Positions 16,001 to 23,945 are shown, counted from the stretch's first letter. The stretch is DNA of 29,119 nucleotides from a virus (IMGVR_UViG_3300027861_000148:1-29119), one strand, 5' to 3'. Notes: a model not told the origin generated them from the letters alone. Translations and numbers: made by a program.

Positions 16001-18084
16001 CCTACTTGATAATTTCTATTTTGTTTTACAGAATGGTTTGGATACTCTATAATACTAGTAGCGTCTTGAGTATTACTAGCTGGCATTAGCTCTATTATAT
16101 CGCCGTTATTATAATTAACATTATTAGTCAATGTTAGCGTATTAGTGAAAGAGTCATAATCTTTAACAACAGTTCCAGCCGGTATACTTGCATCTCTACT
16201 TGTTATAATAGAACCAATTATATTACCACTATCCCATATGGTTCCAGATTCAGAACCAGAATTTATAGTTATTTTAGACGGTTCTTTTCCAGTTGGAGGA
16301 ACTTGAGAATCAGCAGTTCCATTATTTACTGAAAATTCAGCCTTAGGACTGGAGCTGACATTGTAATCTAAAAAAGCCGGAGGCGTATGTTTATTTTGAA
16401 AATTACCATAAACAACTCTATTGCTTATTATTTCTTGAGCTAAAGATCTAACTGGAGTTTTATCATACACTCTAATAAGATCTTTTTCTGGTAAAACTTT
16501 AAAAGGTTTTCTAGATTGATAATCATATATATAAAATCTAGGATTTCCTATTGTTATTATATCACCAGCATTTAAAGTTACATTTTCACTAAGTGTTATA
16601 TTTCCAGATGTAGGTATAGCTGGATTAGTTGGTGAAAAATTAGTTACTGTTATAGCAGAACCAGTGCTACCTTCAAATGTAACTTGAGAGCCAACTAATA
16701 TACCTCCTTTAATATTTTCAATAGCAAATGGACCTTGACTTGCTGTTACAGGATTCGTAACTTCGGCTTTACCTGAAGAGTTGAATATAGTTTCTATAGA
16801 AACTTGCTCTATAACTTTAACAGCCGCCTGGTTAGATTCTTTATAAAGAATATCTATAGAGTCAACTTTTAAAGCATTTTGCAAATCATAGTTATTAAAT
16901 GGAAGTGGTATATAAAGTAATATTTTATTTACTTTATTTTCCATAAATTCAACTATGGTACTTTGATACGATGCTTTTTGATCATTAATTTCTTTACTCG
17001 CGTAAACATTACCAGCAACATTAGGATCATCTAAGTCTGTTTTATTTGTAACAAAGTAACCATCTTGCTTTGGTATAAAAGCAGGTTGAGTAAAAGGTGA
17101 AAATATAGAGTTTTCACCATCAACAAAATTAAATCTATAACCAAATCTTACGAACCTATCTTCTAAGTAATTAGGATCACCATTGTATGATTTTTCAAAA
17201 TATGGATTTGGCTCAAAAACAATTTCTAAATCATCACTAACTATTGTTATATCTTTATCTAGTTGTATGTAAGCTGGAGGTGAGACTGAGGTATCAATTT
17301 TAGTTACTTTTGTGTCATTTAAAATAGTTGATCCAGGAGATGCAGATGACTTTAAAACAGAGTTTATATATATATTTCCAATTATATTAGAAATAGGTAC
17401 ATCTGTTCCAGCTGTGTAAGTTCCGGCAACAGAATTAGCAGTACCTCCATTTGGATAAAATTTACTAGTAACGTCTAGCATAGTTGTTTCATATTGTTCA
17501 GAACTAGATAATAAGCTTTGTCTGTACAATAGTATGCTTTGATATGGATTATATGTAGATACAGATATTTGATCTTCTGTTTGATAATAAGAACTAGAAC
17601 CTAAAGCCGATATTATATTTATTTTTCTAGGTTGATTTCTATTATCTGTCCAAAATAAAAAGTCTTCTAAAACATTAACACCGTATATAAAATTTGTTTT
17701 TGAAAAATTTAAAAAAGCACCTTCAACTAACTTATTAGCTACTTTTGATACAGTATTGTAAACATATATAAAGTTAGATGCAGTCGGAGAATATCTGAAG
17801 TTAGAAGGCGAAGGATCTGTGTAGTTTGTTAAAAATAAATATATATTATTATTAATGTCATCAGAAAAATAACCTATACATGTTAAATCGCTGACGTTTT
17901 CTAAAGAACCAAAATCTACAGCTAAAGAATTTCCTAAGACATTTTCTAAAGATCCTACTCCATCTCCTTCTGATCTACTTACTTGAACATTTAAAGCGTC
18001 TCTGTAATCACCGTTTCTTAATAATCTAGCGTCAATGTCTTTATTCATTTTAGACCCTAGAAAAGTATTTTGAGCTTTAGCCAT
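13078..18084 (-). CDS. Large tail nozzle/stabilisation protein (T7 gp12 / P22 gp10 / crAss muzzle-type)
   Basis: A 1668-aa, beta-rich, Lys-poor protein. The N-terminus (FLGSKMNKDIDARLLRNGDY, 8-27, then RDALNV and SRSEGDGVGSLENVLGN) is the signature opening of phage nozzle proteins: a blade that binds the ring above. IYLFLTNY and LEDFLFWTDNRNQPRKINI are further propeller blades. Four copies of a 56- to 69-residue beta module lie at about 230-292, 455-513, 603-667 and 962-1030. A cadherin-like/Ig-like stretch follows (about 1085-1210). The C-terminal 250 residues are Gly/Asn/Ser-rich and hold several cysteines, ending in SCQENCTPGT. The protein likely forms the tail tube nozzle, with the inserted domains facing outward, perhaps toward the receptor. 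It follows the 405-aa connector gene with only 6 bases between, and its leader is A/T only. Confidence 0.75.
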   Translation of the reverse strand: MAKAQNTFLGSKMNKDIDARLLRNGDYRDALNVQVSRSEGDGVGSLENVLGNSLAVDFGSLENVSDLTCIGYFSDDINNNIYLFLTNYTDPSPSNFRYSPTASNFIYVYNTVSKVANKLVEGAFLNFSKTNFIYGVNVLEDFLFWTDNRNQPRKINIISALGSSSYYQTEDQISVSTYNPYQSILLYRQSLLSSSEQYETTMLDVTSKFYPNGGTANSVAGTYTAGTDVPISNIIGNIYINSVLKSSASPGSTILNDTKVTKIDTSVSPPAYIQLDKDITIVSDDLEIVFEPNPYFEKSYNGDPNYLEDRFVRFGYRFNFVDGENSIFSPFTQPAFIPKQDGYFVTNKTDLDDPNVAGNVYASKEINDQKASYQSTIVEFMENKVNKILLYIPLPFNNYDLQNALKVDSIDILYKESNQAAVKVIEQVSIETIFNSSGKAEVTNPVTASQGPFAIENIKGGILVGSQVTFEGSTGSAITVTNFSPTNPAIPTSGNITLSENVTLNAGDIITIGNPRFYIYDYQSRKPFKVLPEKDLIRVYDKTPVRSLAQEIISNRVVYGNFQNKHTPPAFLDYNVSSSPKAEFSVNNGTADSQVPPTGKEPSKITINSGSESGTIWDSGNIIGSIITSRDASIPAGTVVKDYDSFTNTLTLTNNVNYNNGDIIELMPASNTQDATSIIEYPNHSVKQNRNYQVGVVLSDRYGRQSSVILSNSLNTVTTRGVEFKGSTIYSAYNSSSIVQSTWPGDSLKVSFNSPIGPSNKNTSIGWPGLYNGDENSSKYNPLGWYSWKIVVKQTEQEYYNVYLPGVMAAYPKDALLELGRTSHTVLINDNINKIPRDLNEVGPQQKQFRSSVGIFGRVENHVDPTVLNFSENRPYYPGIKPDTVSVISTLNDLFDFSPLVSERPDFFPQFYSYTSNPLIARITTENKIGQINNTNLVTGSGIVDTTKTPAQTGTTPPVVLEDTVTLADIQGTIVSGMSVRGGGLAEGTVVSVASLPTVKLANPAPGSPISVGSAQGQSIFETGTTLTFFDNPQTNPVGIQYLAVYETEPVESLLDIFWETSSSGLISDLNTSILSDTLGAIEIIDFNDALFFEDLAIGSSIINGNGFTVQDIFGTDVDPNDFEITLESQVPGEASIIDQTGADRSTAFVLEETTTPGFYQIKTNELFVFLEDPAIRNFVVNIKVTNTVQQSVTYFIENIELKNKIPTFISCPSTPGYDGENGNTPPNIDISQTETIAINIIEAENGSRFYEDGAVYGQRFLAGQELQFEIVAQLRTSQLQEFGGSFSEQNVFDQVYTDPVTGYTIENIGQTGPFTLNTTIATSDSINSGVSFCTLEKPDPASPAFSFTTTAGGTGLVFEDFQDWAIWLKVTDANGSFDSLETQQPYCRAIVRVNRINVEKAWSWNFITPKDLAVGGDVYKDGTCTVAEVLDGNIFRTENLSGDNAFFPNGATSGIFDPNVIAGVPRGPIFVQPTDGNTSNPANGDEIYQTSGGFSTAPNSIILDSNDNPTVRVSSVDYTNAGPPFSNDFGTDAIITTFESHGLSAGDVISFSSGRWLVTMPNAASDVFTTPVFPRMRIAGQFPYYSPVNTNQPATYQELCAQVTNAFPQKTAVINRNCDFESYPIEQTDVTPYNPFTTFSFGQQMVSSGQVGSGTISSCQENCTPGT
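14995..17397 (-). repeat. Four copies of a small beta module within the nozzle gene (fifth copy at 11868-12035)
   Basis: Protein-level repeats of about 56-69 residues: copies at 17209-17397, 16546-16722, 16084-16278 and 14995-15201, plus one in the next gene at 11868-12035. The shared pattern is a hydrophobic strand with Asn/Asp-Ile-x-Gly, then Gly-x-x-Val, then Ile-x-x-Gly-Thr-x-Val, then Thr-Leu-Thr-Leu, ending Gly-Asp-x-Ile. Examples are DIQGTIVSGMSV with AEGTVVS, GNIIGSII with IPAGTVV, and NIQGDLRLGDIVYG with IKPGTFI. The copies are diverged, so the repeat is visible in protein rather than DNA. The boundaries are approximate. Confidence 0.6.
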
Positions 18085-18090
18085 TTAATT

Positions 18091-19308
18091 TTAGTGTTTT
18101 ATCCATTTAGATTTACCTCTCATAACTTGAACTATTTCGTCAAGCTTTATATTAGATAATCTTATTTTAGCATTTCTAAGCTTAGCGCTTCTGTCTTTTT
18201 TAAATCTTTGCACTATATACTCAGGTTGATTAGCTCTTGTAGATATCATATTATACATTATAGAAGCATATAAAGCATCTTCAGCTAGCTTTGGTACTTT
18301 GCTATCGCCATCATAAGCTAAACCATCTGATATATACTCAAGTACGATTAATTTATCTACTAAATTACTTGAAAAAGACATTTTACCTTCTCTATAATTA
18401 GGGTTAAACCAACCATTTACTTGCGCATATTGTGGTTCTATTCCGTAAAGCTGACCATATGCTATAGTGTTGTCAAAGCCATAATAGTTAGCCCAATAAG
18501 CATAGTCGTCTAAATTATCAAATATACCTTGGTTAATTATAACATCATTTGCTTTTTTCCATCTTTCTTCAGTAATAGAAGTTCCTTCTATATTTGAGCC
18601 AAAGTTATCTTGAATTGGTAAACCTATGGCATCTTGAACCGGGTTCTTATATGGACTAGTTGTTAAATTGTTTGCTGGATATATAGGTCTTTTAACGCCT
18701 AAATGATCAATATAGCAAACACTAACATAGTTTACATAATCTTGAGGTAGTACTATATTTAAACTAGCTGGTATTGTTAATTCTTGAGAATGTATACTTT
18801 TTAAAGTGTCATAGCTAAATTCTTGTAAAGATCTTTTAGCAAAAAATAATACATCAGATTTGCTAGCTTTCTGTAATATCTTACCATCACCAACGTATCC
18901 AACCATAAAGTTGTCTATAGCATCATTTAATGTTATATACTCGTATCCTCCATAGTTATTCTCAACTGTTTGACCAAAAGCGTCTTGATTACCATAATTG
19001 CCACCGCTTAAAGATTTTAATTGAACAACTAAGTAGTGATTTATAGTTAAAGAACCAGTTACTTTTATAGTGTTATTTGTTACTTCATAAGCGTTAGTAT
19101 ATTCTGTAAAACTACCCGGCAAGCCTGTATTACTTGTGTATAATTTAAAGTTATTTAAAGCATAGTTAACATTTGTACTATCAGAAGATCCAAATATTAA
19201 ATCAGTATCAAATGTAGTTGTAAACTCTTGCTCAGTGCCTGTGGTAGGTATTAAGAAAACTTGAGCGCCTTGGTAGTATTGTTGATTTGTTTCTGTTACT
19301 AAACTCAT
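18091..19308 (-). CDS. Head-tail connector / ring protein (P22 gp4, T7 gp11, crAss R1-type)
   Basis: A 405-aa protein. The first 120 residues are beta-rich with many Thr/Asn. From about residue 125 comes a helical region with the blocks YITLNDAIDNFMVGYVGDG, FFAKRSLQEFSYDTLKS, then a strand series LTIPASLNIVLPQDYVNYVS and VCYIDHLGVKRPIYP. The rest includes an aromatic-rich part (AYWANYYGF) and a basic C-terminal helix (RFKKDRSAKLRNAKIRLS). The block of helices followed by an I-x-LPxDY strand is what I associate with the adaptor that seals the portal and joins it to the nozzle in podoviruses. Its position directly before the nozzle gene, as in T7 (gp11-gp12), supports this. The assignment is by pattern and synteny, not by a strict signature. 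Confidence 0.65.
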   Translation of the reverse strand: MSLVTETNQQYYQGAQVFLIPTTGTEQEFTTTFDTDLIFGSSDSTNVNYALNNFKLYTSNTGLPGSFTEYTNAYEVTNNTIKVTGSLTINHYLVVQLKSLSGGNYGNQDAFGQTVENNYGGYEYITLNDAIDNFMVGYVGDGKILQKASKSDVLFFAKRSLQEFSYDTLKSIHSQELTIPASLNIVLPQDYVNYVSVCYIDHLGVKRPIYPANNLTTSPYKNPVQDAIGLPIQDNFGSNIEGTSITEERWKKANDVIINQGIFDNLDDYAYWANYYGFDNTIAYGQLYGIEPQYAQVNGWFNPNYREGKMSFSSNLVDKLIVLEYISDGLAYDGDSKVPKLAEDALYASIMYNMISTRANQPEYIVQRFKKDRSAKLRNAKIRLSNIKLDEIVQVMRGKSKWIKH

Positions 19309-19312
19309 TTAT

Positions 19313-20305
19313 TTAAGATTTTTCGTTAGCCTCTACTTGTGCAGATTGCTGCGCTGCTGCTTGTATTATAGTTGGATCATTAATTATAATACCACAGTAT
19401 TTAAGTATACCTATTATTAAATTAGTTTGTTCTGATATGTCTAATTCAAAATCAACAGACGTTGAAGATGTTTCTCCTACCGGAGTAAATATATATTGAC
19501 CAACAGATCCAACATTAAAACCCCATACTGGAGAGCTTGGTTTTAAAATACAATTAACACTAACAGTGTCGCTAGGATTGTTAGGATTTGGATTTATTTT
19601 TAAAATTAATCTATTTAATGGAGTTATAGTTATTTGAGCAGAAGTAGTTCCACCATCAATTAAAAGAACGTCTCCAGGTAAATAACCAGATCCATAATTA
19701 GTAACATTAACACCTAGAACAAAACCATTAGGAGCGTTAACAGTAACTGTAAAGCCAGATCCATTACCACCAGTTGTTCCATGTGAAGAACCATTTACAT
19801 ATCCAGAACCATTATTGTTTATAGAAATCGCAGCATCAACTAAATCGCTGCTAGTTGTTCTAAATATAGGATATCTTTTAGTAGGAGCAGTTAATTTTGA
19901 TCTTGTTATTTTATCAAAATCTTTTTTACTAACAAGTTGAGTTACGGAAGAATACTGAGGTTGCCCACTATAAGTTGTTACAACATCACCAATTTTGAAT
20001 AATGTAGAACCTGTGTTATTATAAAAACACTCATTAGAAGAGTTATATGTGAAAGTTAATTCTCTTTCAAATGGGTGTAATTTATAATTTATATCTTTAA
20101 ACATGTTAAAGAACTCAGTGTCATTTTGGGAGTTATTTTGATTTAATCTATTCACTTGATTACCATCAGGAAAATAAGATTGAAATATTTCATCTTGTAC
20201 TTGCATAGCAAGACTGTTAAATTCAGCAGGTGTTATATATCCTCTCTGTTCTTTGTTTAATATATACAAGACTGTTTGGTATACTGTATTTACGCTTACT
20301 GCCAT
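19313..20305 (-). CDS. Connector/ring-region structural protein with GSGY-type insertion, 330 aa
   Basis: The N-terminal helical part (VNTVYQTVLYILNKEQRGYI, 5-24, then TPAEFNSLAMQVQDEIFQSY) is a pattern I know from structural proteins next to the connector in aquatic Bacteroidetes-type phages. A strand region follows (GDVVTTYSGQPQYSSVTQLV). Residues about 158-230 form a Gly/Asn/Ser-rich insertion with NNNGSGY at 163-169 and TNYGSGY at 202-208, a repeat style common in exposed beta structures of phage tail proteins. The C-terminus returns to helices (NLIIGILKYCGIIINDPTII) and ends Gln/Ala-rich. It is the first gene after the intrinsic terminator, with an A/T leader (AAAAAAATTAAT). It is likely a ring or adaptor subunit; the precise position in the virion is not known. 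Confidence 0.55.
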   Translation of the reverse strand: MAVSVNTVYQTVLYILNKEQRGYITPAEFNSLAMQVQDEIFQSYFPDGNQVNRLNQNNSQNDTEFFNMFKDINYKLHPFERELTFTYNSSNECFYNNTGSTLFKIGDVVTTYSGQPQYSSVTQLVSKKDFDKITRSKLTAPTKRYPIFRTTSSDLVDAAISINNNGSGYVNGSSHGTTGGNGSGFTVTVNAPNGFVLGVNVTNYGSGYLPGDVLLIDGGTTSAQITITPLNRLILKINPNPNNPSDTVSVNCILKPSSPVWGFNVGSVGQYIFTPVGETSSTSVDFELDISEQTNLIIGILKYCGIIINDPTIIQAAAQQSAQVEANEKS

Positions 20306-20324
20306 ATTAATTTTTTTAAATACT

Positions 20325-20346
20325 AAAAAGGCGGCCGAAACCGCCT
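20325..20346 (-). terminator. Intrinsic transcription terminator after the 272-aa gene
   Basis: On the minus strand a 6-bp stem AGGCGG / CCGCCT with loop TTTCGG runs straight into five T's and TA. The GC-rich stem in very AT-rich surroundings plus the T tract is a classic rho-independent terminator. It lies 21 bases after the stop of the 272-aa gene and only 19 bases before the next ATG, so it separates the head genes from the connector/tail genes, or only partly attenuates read-through. Confidence 0.85.
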
Positions 20347-20367
20347 ATGTATTAGTATCACTTGTTT

Positions 20368-21186
20368 TTATAGTTTTTTATCTATAGATTTATAGATCTC
20401 AACACCTTCATCTGTTTTCAAGAAAGCAGCAAATGCCGAGTAAGGGTTTTCATCAAAAGGTACGTTCATTAATTTTCTACCGTTTGATCCCCAAGTAAAT
20501 GTTCTTTGATCGCCTGATAGATTAATAATACCAGCCTCTGCAGCTCTAATAGCTACATTTCTTAATTGAACATTATCATCATTAGCTAAACTAATAAATA
20601 ATTGTGGATTACTTCTAGCAAATAATAGTAGATCTCTTTTAAGCTCTTTAGAACTCATGCTATTTACTTTAGATCCAATCTCTACTCTTAAAATAGCTTC
20701 AGCTTGATCAATATCTATATTTCTAGCTGCATTTAAAGCATCAATTTGAAGATCTAATACCTCTAGTTGATCTACTGCTTCTGCTTTTGCGCTAAACTCA
20801 TCATATAGTTTACCTTTTAATGGGTGATACAATGAAAGTAACTTTTGCAGATTTTGTTTTTCTTTTTTAACAGTTAGTGTTCCATCGTAAAATCTAATAT
20901 GTCCCATTGTAACTTCACCTTTTTGTTCATCAACAAAGGGAGATGATTGATTTGTAGCGTATCTTAACTCTCTTTGTTCACCTGTTTTATTATCAAAATA
21001 TAACAATGAGTGTTTTCTAGTATGCTTACCTGGAATAGTTAGAGTTAATGGATTTTTATTTCCTCTTAAATAATAAACTCTATCTTTAATTTCCCACGTT
21101 GGTTTTGTGGGTTTAGGAGCGGTTTTTACCGCAACCTCTTGAGGTGCAACCTCAACAGTTTCTACTGCTTTAGCTTTTTTAGCCAT
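20368..21186 (-). CDS. Head-region protein of unknown function, 272 aa
   Basis: I do not recognise a named family. The N-terminus is Ala/Lys/Val/Pro-rich and probably disordered (AKKAKAVETVEVAPQEVAVK). A compact, mixed strand region follows at about 30-120 (WEIKDRVYYLRGNKNPLTLT, then HSLLYFDNKTGEQRELRYAT), then a charged helical middle (about 125-210) and a C-terminal segment with FTWGSNGRKLMNVPFDENPY and a final helix. There are no membrane segments and no catalytic motif I can see. It lies between the major capsid gene and the terminator, so it is probably co-expressed with capsid and may be an auxiliary capsid or head-completion protein. A DNA-binding role is an alternative. The leader is A/T only, after the hairpin cluster. 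Confidence 0.6.
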   Translation of the reverse strand: MAKKAKAVETVEVAPQEVAVKTAPKPTKPTWEIKDRVYYLRGNKNPLTLTIPGKHTRKHSLLYFDNKTGEQRELRYATNQSSPFVDEQKGEVTMGHIRFYDGTLTVKKEKQNLQKLLSLYHPLKGKLYDEFSAKAEAVDQLEVLDLQIDALNAARNIDIDQAEAILRVEIGSKVNSMSSKELKRDLLLFARSNPQLFISLANDDNVQLRNVAIRAAEAGIINLSGDQRTFTWGSNGRKLMNVPFDENPYSAFAAFLKTDEGVEIYKSIDKKL

Positions 21187-21213
21187 AATATAATAAAATT
21201 AAATAGTTAATAA

Positions 21214-21265
21214 GGGTAACAGTTACCCCTGAAATTACATCAGGGGTAAACATTACCTGTGTAAT
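21214..21265 (-). promoter_or_regulatory. Hairpin cluster in the transcript just after the capsid gene
   Basis: Three inverted repeats fill the 78-base gap. A perfect 10-bp stem TTACCCCTGA / TCAGGGGTAA (21223-21232 and 21240-21249, 7-base loop) is flanked downstream by the near-palindrome GGGTAACTGTTACCC (21214-21228), which uses the same TTACCC arm and so excludes the first hairpin, and upstream by a 5-bp stem at 21252-21265. None is followed by a long T tract. It could be a weak terminator or attenuator, an mRNA-stabilising 3' end for the abundant capsid message, a processing site or a protein-binding palindrome. Confidence 0.6.
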
Positions 21266-22689
21266 TACACTCCTTGGAATAATACAAAGTTGTTAGCAGC
21301 TTGTGTTACTAAACATCTTTCAGATAGGAAGTTTACTTCCATAGCATCTAAAGTAGATGTAAAAGCTCCACCAGCAGAACCAGTCAACCAAGACTTCATG
21401 CGACGATCATCACTTTGTGAAGCTCTGTATCGTACGTGCAAGAAAGGTCTACGGATGTTAGTTCCTAGTACTTGATCGTATACAGTTGAAGTTCCAGCAG
21501 GTATTAATACACCTTCGATAGAATTTACACCTTGTACACCTCCACGAGTAGAAGCATCGTTCAAGTATTTCCAGTCTGTTTTATAGAAATCATAAGAACC
21601 TCTACGGAAACCGCTAAAACCTAAGTTCAATGCCATTTCTTCTGAGTTTTCAAATAATCCAAAAGCAGTACCACCAGCAGCTCCGCCAGAGATTGCAGCC
21701 AACATGTCGTCAAAATCCAAAGCAGTTTGTCTTTGTAAGAATAACATGTTTTCTTCAATAGCTCCTTGAGTATCTAAGTTTTTAAGAATTGCATCAAATT
21801 CGTCTAATCCGTTAGCAGCAGTAAATCCTACTTCTACGTTTCCACGAGATTTAATAGCAGCAAATAAACCTTCAGATCCTGGTACAAGAGCGGCGTTACC
21901 ACCTTGATTGTACTCACTTTCAATCATTGCCATTTCTAGGTAATCTTCAAAACGTAAACGAGTTTCAGATTCAGCTTTTAAATACCATAGGTATCCAGAA
22001 GCACCGTCTTCAGTAGCAACTTCTACCCAGCCAATTTGAGCCATGTCAGAACCAGATACTACGTATTGGTTTCTTAGGATAATTGGTGAGTTAGAAAATT
22101 GAGTTAATTGAGGTTCTACAGAAATTCTAGCATCAGCACCAGTTGTATTAGATCCTTTTCCATAAGAAGATCCGTATACAAATACTTTAATAGCACCGTT
22201 TGTAAATCCAGCAAATCCATTACCATCAAAAGTTGTAACTGTAATTGTGCCGTCTTGAGCAGCAGTTGTTGCTTGTGTAGCAGTTACAATACCTTTTTGC
22301 TCATCACCTGTGGCTGTATCTAAAATAACAACTGTGTCATTTACAGAAATAACATTTTGCACGCCAGGAAATCCACCTAGAGGAGCAACAGTTATAACGC
22401 CAGCAGCCTGCGTACAATCATCGTAAGATATATGTAATCTATTTTGTTCAGACCAAATTACTTGATCAGATGTCATTGGCATTTCAGCGCCAACCATTCG
22501 CAAGAATCCAGATAACGTTCTGTTTCCATAACGCTCTACTTCTTGTTCGTAAATTTCAGGTAGGTACTGTTGAGCGAAAGTATCTGTATCGCCAGCGCCA
22601 GCGCCACCGTTGAATTGTAAGTAGTTTGAATTCAAAAGTTCTTGTTTTGAACTTGGGATCAAACTTCCAAATTGAGGAGTTAAACTCAT
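21265..22689 (-). CDS. Major capsid protein (HK97-fold type, assigned by context and pattern)
   Basis: A 474-aa protein without Lys-rich tails or signal peptide. The N-terminal arm (MSLTPQFGSLIPSSKQELLN) is followed by QQYLPEIYEQEVERYGNRTL and then SGFLRMVGAEMPMTSDQVIW, a pattern I associate with capsid proteins of crAss-like and related Bacteroidetes podoviruses. A helical segment near 230-270 (ESETRLRFEDYLEMAMIESE) would be the spine-helix region, and the C-terminal part is strand-rich (RPFLHVRYRASQSDDRRMKS). Length, codon use richer in C-ending codons than the neighbours, the scaffold-like gene 15 bases upstream and the portal before that all fit the major head subunit. Its leader is AAAAACTTAATATT with no Shine-Dalgarno. 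The fold itself cannot be proven from sequence alone. Confidence 0.85.
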   Translation of the reverse strand: MSLTPQFGSLIPSSKQELLNSNYLQFNGGAGAGDTDTFAQQYLPEIYEQEVERYGNRTLSGFLRMVGAEMPMTSDQVIWSEQNRLHISYDDCTQAAGVITVAPLGGFPGVQNVISVNDTVVILDTATGDEQKGIVTATQATTAAQDGTITVTTFDGNGFAGFTNGAIKVFVYGSSYGKGSNTTGADARISVEPQLTQFSNSPIILRNQYVVSGSDMAQIGWVEVATEDGASGYLWYLKAESETRLRFEDYLEMAMIESEYNQGGNAALVPGSEGLFAAIKSRGNVEVGFTAANGLDEFDAILKNLDTQGAIEENMLFLQRQTALDFDDMLAAISGGAAGGTAFGLFENSEEMALNLGFSGFRRGSYDFYKTDWKYLNDASTRGGVQGVNSIEGVLIPAGTSTVYDQVLGTNIRRPFLHVRYRASQSDDRRMKSWLTGSAGGAFTSTLDAMEVNFLSERCLVTQAANNFVLFQGV

Positions 22690-22704
22690 AATATTAAGTT
22701 TTTA

Positions 22705-23913
22705 TTAGTTAAATTTTTTAGTTTTTATTTTTAGCTTTGTAGAGTCAGCACCTGAAATAGCTCGCACTTTAAATCCGTTTAAAAACACATCACCCTGAGA
22801 AGTCCTAGCTTTAGTGTCACTCAAGTTTTTTGATTTGTTTACAACGTCTTTTACAGCGTCTGCTTTTCCTTGCTCATAAAAATGAGCGGCAATCTTATCT
22901 ACATTTTCAGCAGCATAAATAGCCTTGTGATAACCATTAACGTCTTGAACATTACCATTTTCGTCTAGGAACTTCCCAACGAGGTTTGTTATATTAGACT
23001 GGCTCTCTGCAACTTTATCAACATTTTGAATATTGTACTTATATTTCTTTTCACCAACATTGATATCAAAACCTTTGAAATCATCACTGAAAAGTTTTTT
23101 AGTATTATCCTTAAACATTTGATGCTGTTGCTCAGCTTGTTTTTGCTCCTTATTATATCTATTGAAAAAATCCATAGCTTTTTGTTGTTCCTGAGTAACG
23201 CCCGGTCTCAACTTGATCTCGTCGTAATATTTACTCTTGGTTTCTTCCAAAAAGTTTTTGGCTTTCGCAACTTCTTCTTTAAACGCAAGTTTCTTTTTGC
23301 GTATATCCCTTTCTTCATCGATGTCCTCGTCATAGTCAAAATCTTCTAATAGAAGTTCGACGTCCGAGTTATCTAAGTAAGGTTTATTCTTTTTATAATA
23401 CTCTTTTAAAAGAGTTTTATCGTCTACATTACTGTAATCAGCATTTAGACGAGTATAATCTTCTATTGTCCCACCAGTTTCTTCCATAAAGGCTACTAGC
23501 TTTTCAATATTCTCTGGCAATGGTTTGCCTAATACTTTTTCATCTCTTATAGCTTCTTTAACTTCTGCTTCAACTTGTTTAACTTCAGCTTCTGTTACTT
23601 CTTGGATCGGAGAAAACCCTTCAGTAGTCTCGTTGGACTCTTGTATAGGTTCTCCCACCGTTGTGCTATCTCCGGATGGTTCTTCCACAGATACCTCCTT
23701 TGTTTCTCCGACTTGAATGGCATCTTGTTCTTCTTTTTTGATTTCTACCTTAGTTACATTGCTTTCTAGCTCTACTAAAGGTTCTTTGGGATTAACATTT
23801 ATTTTAGTTACGTTATCCTCTGTTTGAGTTAATTTTTTAGGTGTTTTCTTTTTTGTTTTTAATTTAAACTCACCTTCCTGTTTAACAGGTTCATTTGTTT
23901 TTACTTCTGACAT
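22705..23913 (-). CDS. Scaffold-like acidic coiled-coil protein (capsid assembly)
   Basis: A 402-aa, highly charged protein. The N-terminal third is Glu/Thr/Val-rich and low in complexity (KPVKQEGEFKLKTKKKTPKK type, with NVTK repeated), followed by acidic segments (about 125-200, with DVELLLEDFDYDEDIDEERD) and Lys/Glu/Gln-rich helices (about 205-285, with KEEVAKAKNFLEETKSK and NKEQKQAEQQHQMF). The C-terminus is basic (TKLKIKTKKFN), as expected for a scaffold tail that binds the capsid shell. Its place between portal and major capsid, the composition and the lack of any enzyme motif all match scaffolding proteins. No signature sequence proves it, and an internal head protein is an alternative. 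The stop lies 15 bases before the capsid ATG, consistent with co-transcription. Confidence 0.6.
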   Translation of the reverse strand: MSEVKTNEPVKQEGEFKLKTKKKTPKKLTQTEDNVTKINVNPKEPLVELESNVTKVEIKKEEQDAIQVGETKEVSVEEPSGDSTTVGEPIQESNETTEGFSPIQEVTEAEVKQVEAEVKEAIRDEKVLGKPLPENIEKLVAFMEETGGTIEDYTRLNADYSNVDDKTLLKEYYKKNKPYLDNSDVELLLEDFDYDEDIDEERDIRKKKLAFKEEVAKAKNFLEETKSKYYDEIKLRPGVTQEQQKAMDFFNRYNKEQKQAEQQHQMFKDNTKKLFSDDFKGFDINVGEKKYKYNIQNVDKVAESQSNITNLVGKFLDENGNVQDVNGYHKAIYAAENVDKIAAHFYEQGKADAVKDVVNKSKNLSDTKARTSQGDVFLNGFKVRAISGADSTKLKIKTKKFN

Positions 23914-23945
23914 AATATAATATAATTAAATAATTAAATAACGTT

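Noticed and set aside
23026-23349. Plus-strand hydrophobic frame of 107 codons
   Set aside because: Antisense shadow of the Lys/Glu-rich scaffold-like gene; hydrophobicity is a codon artefact.
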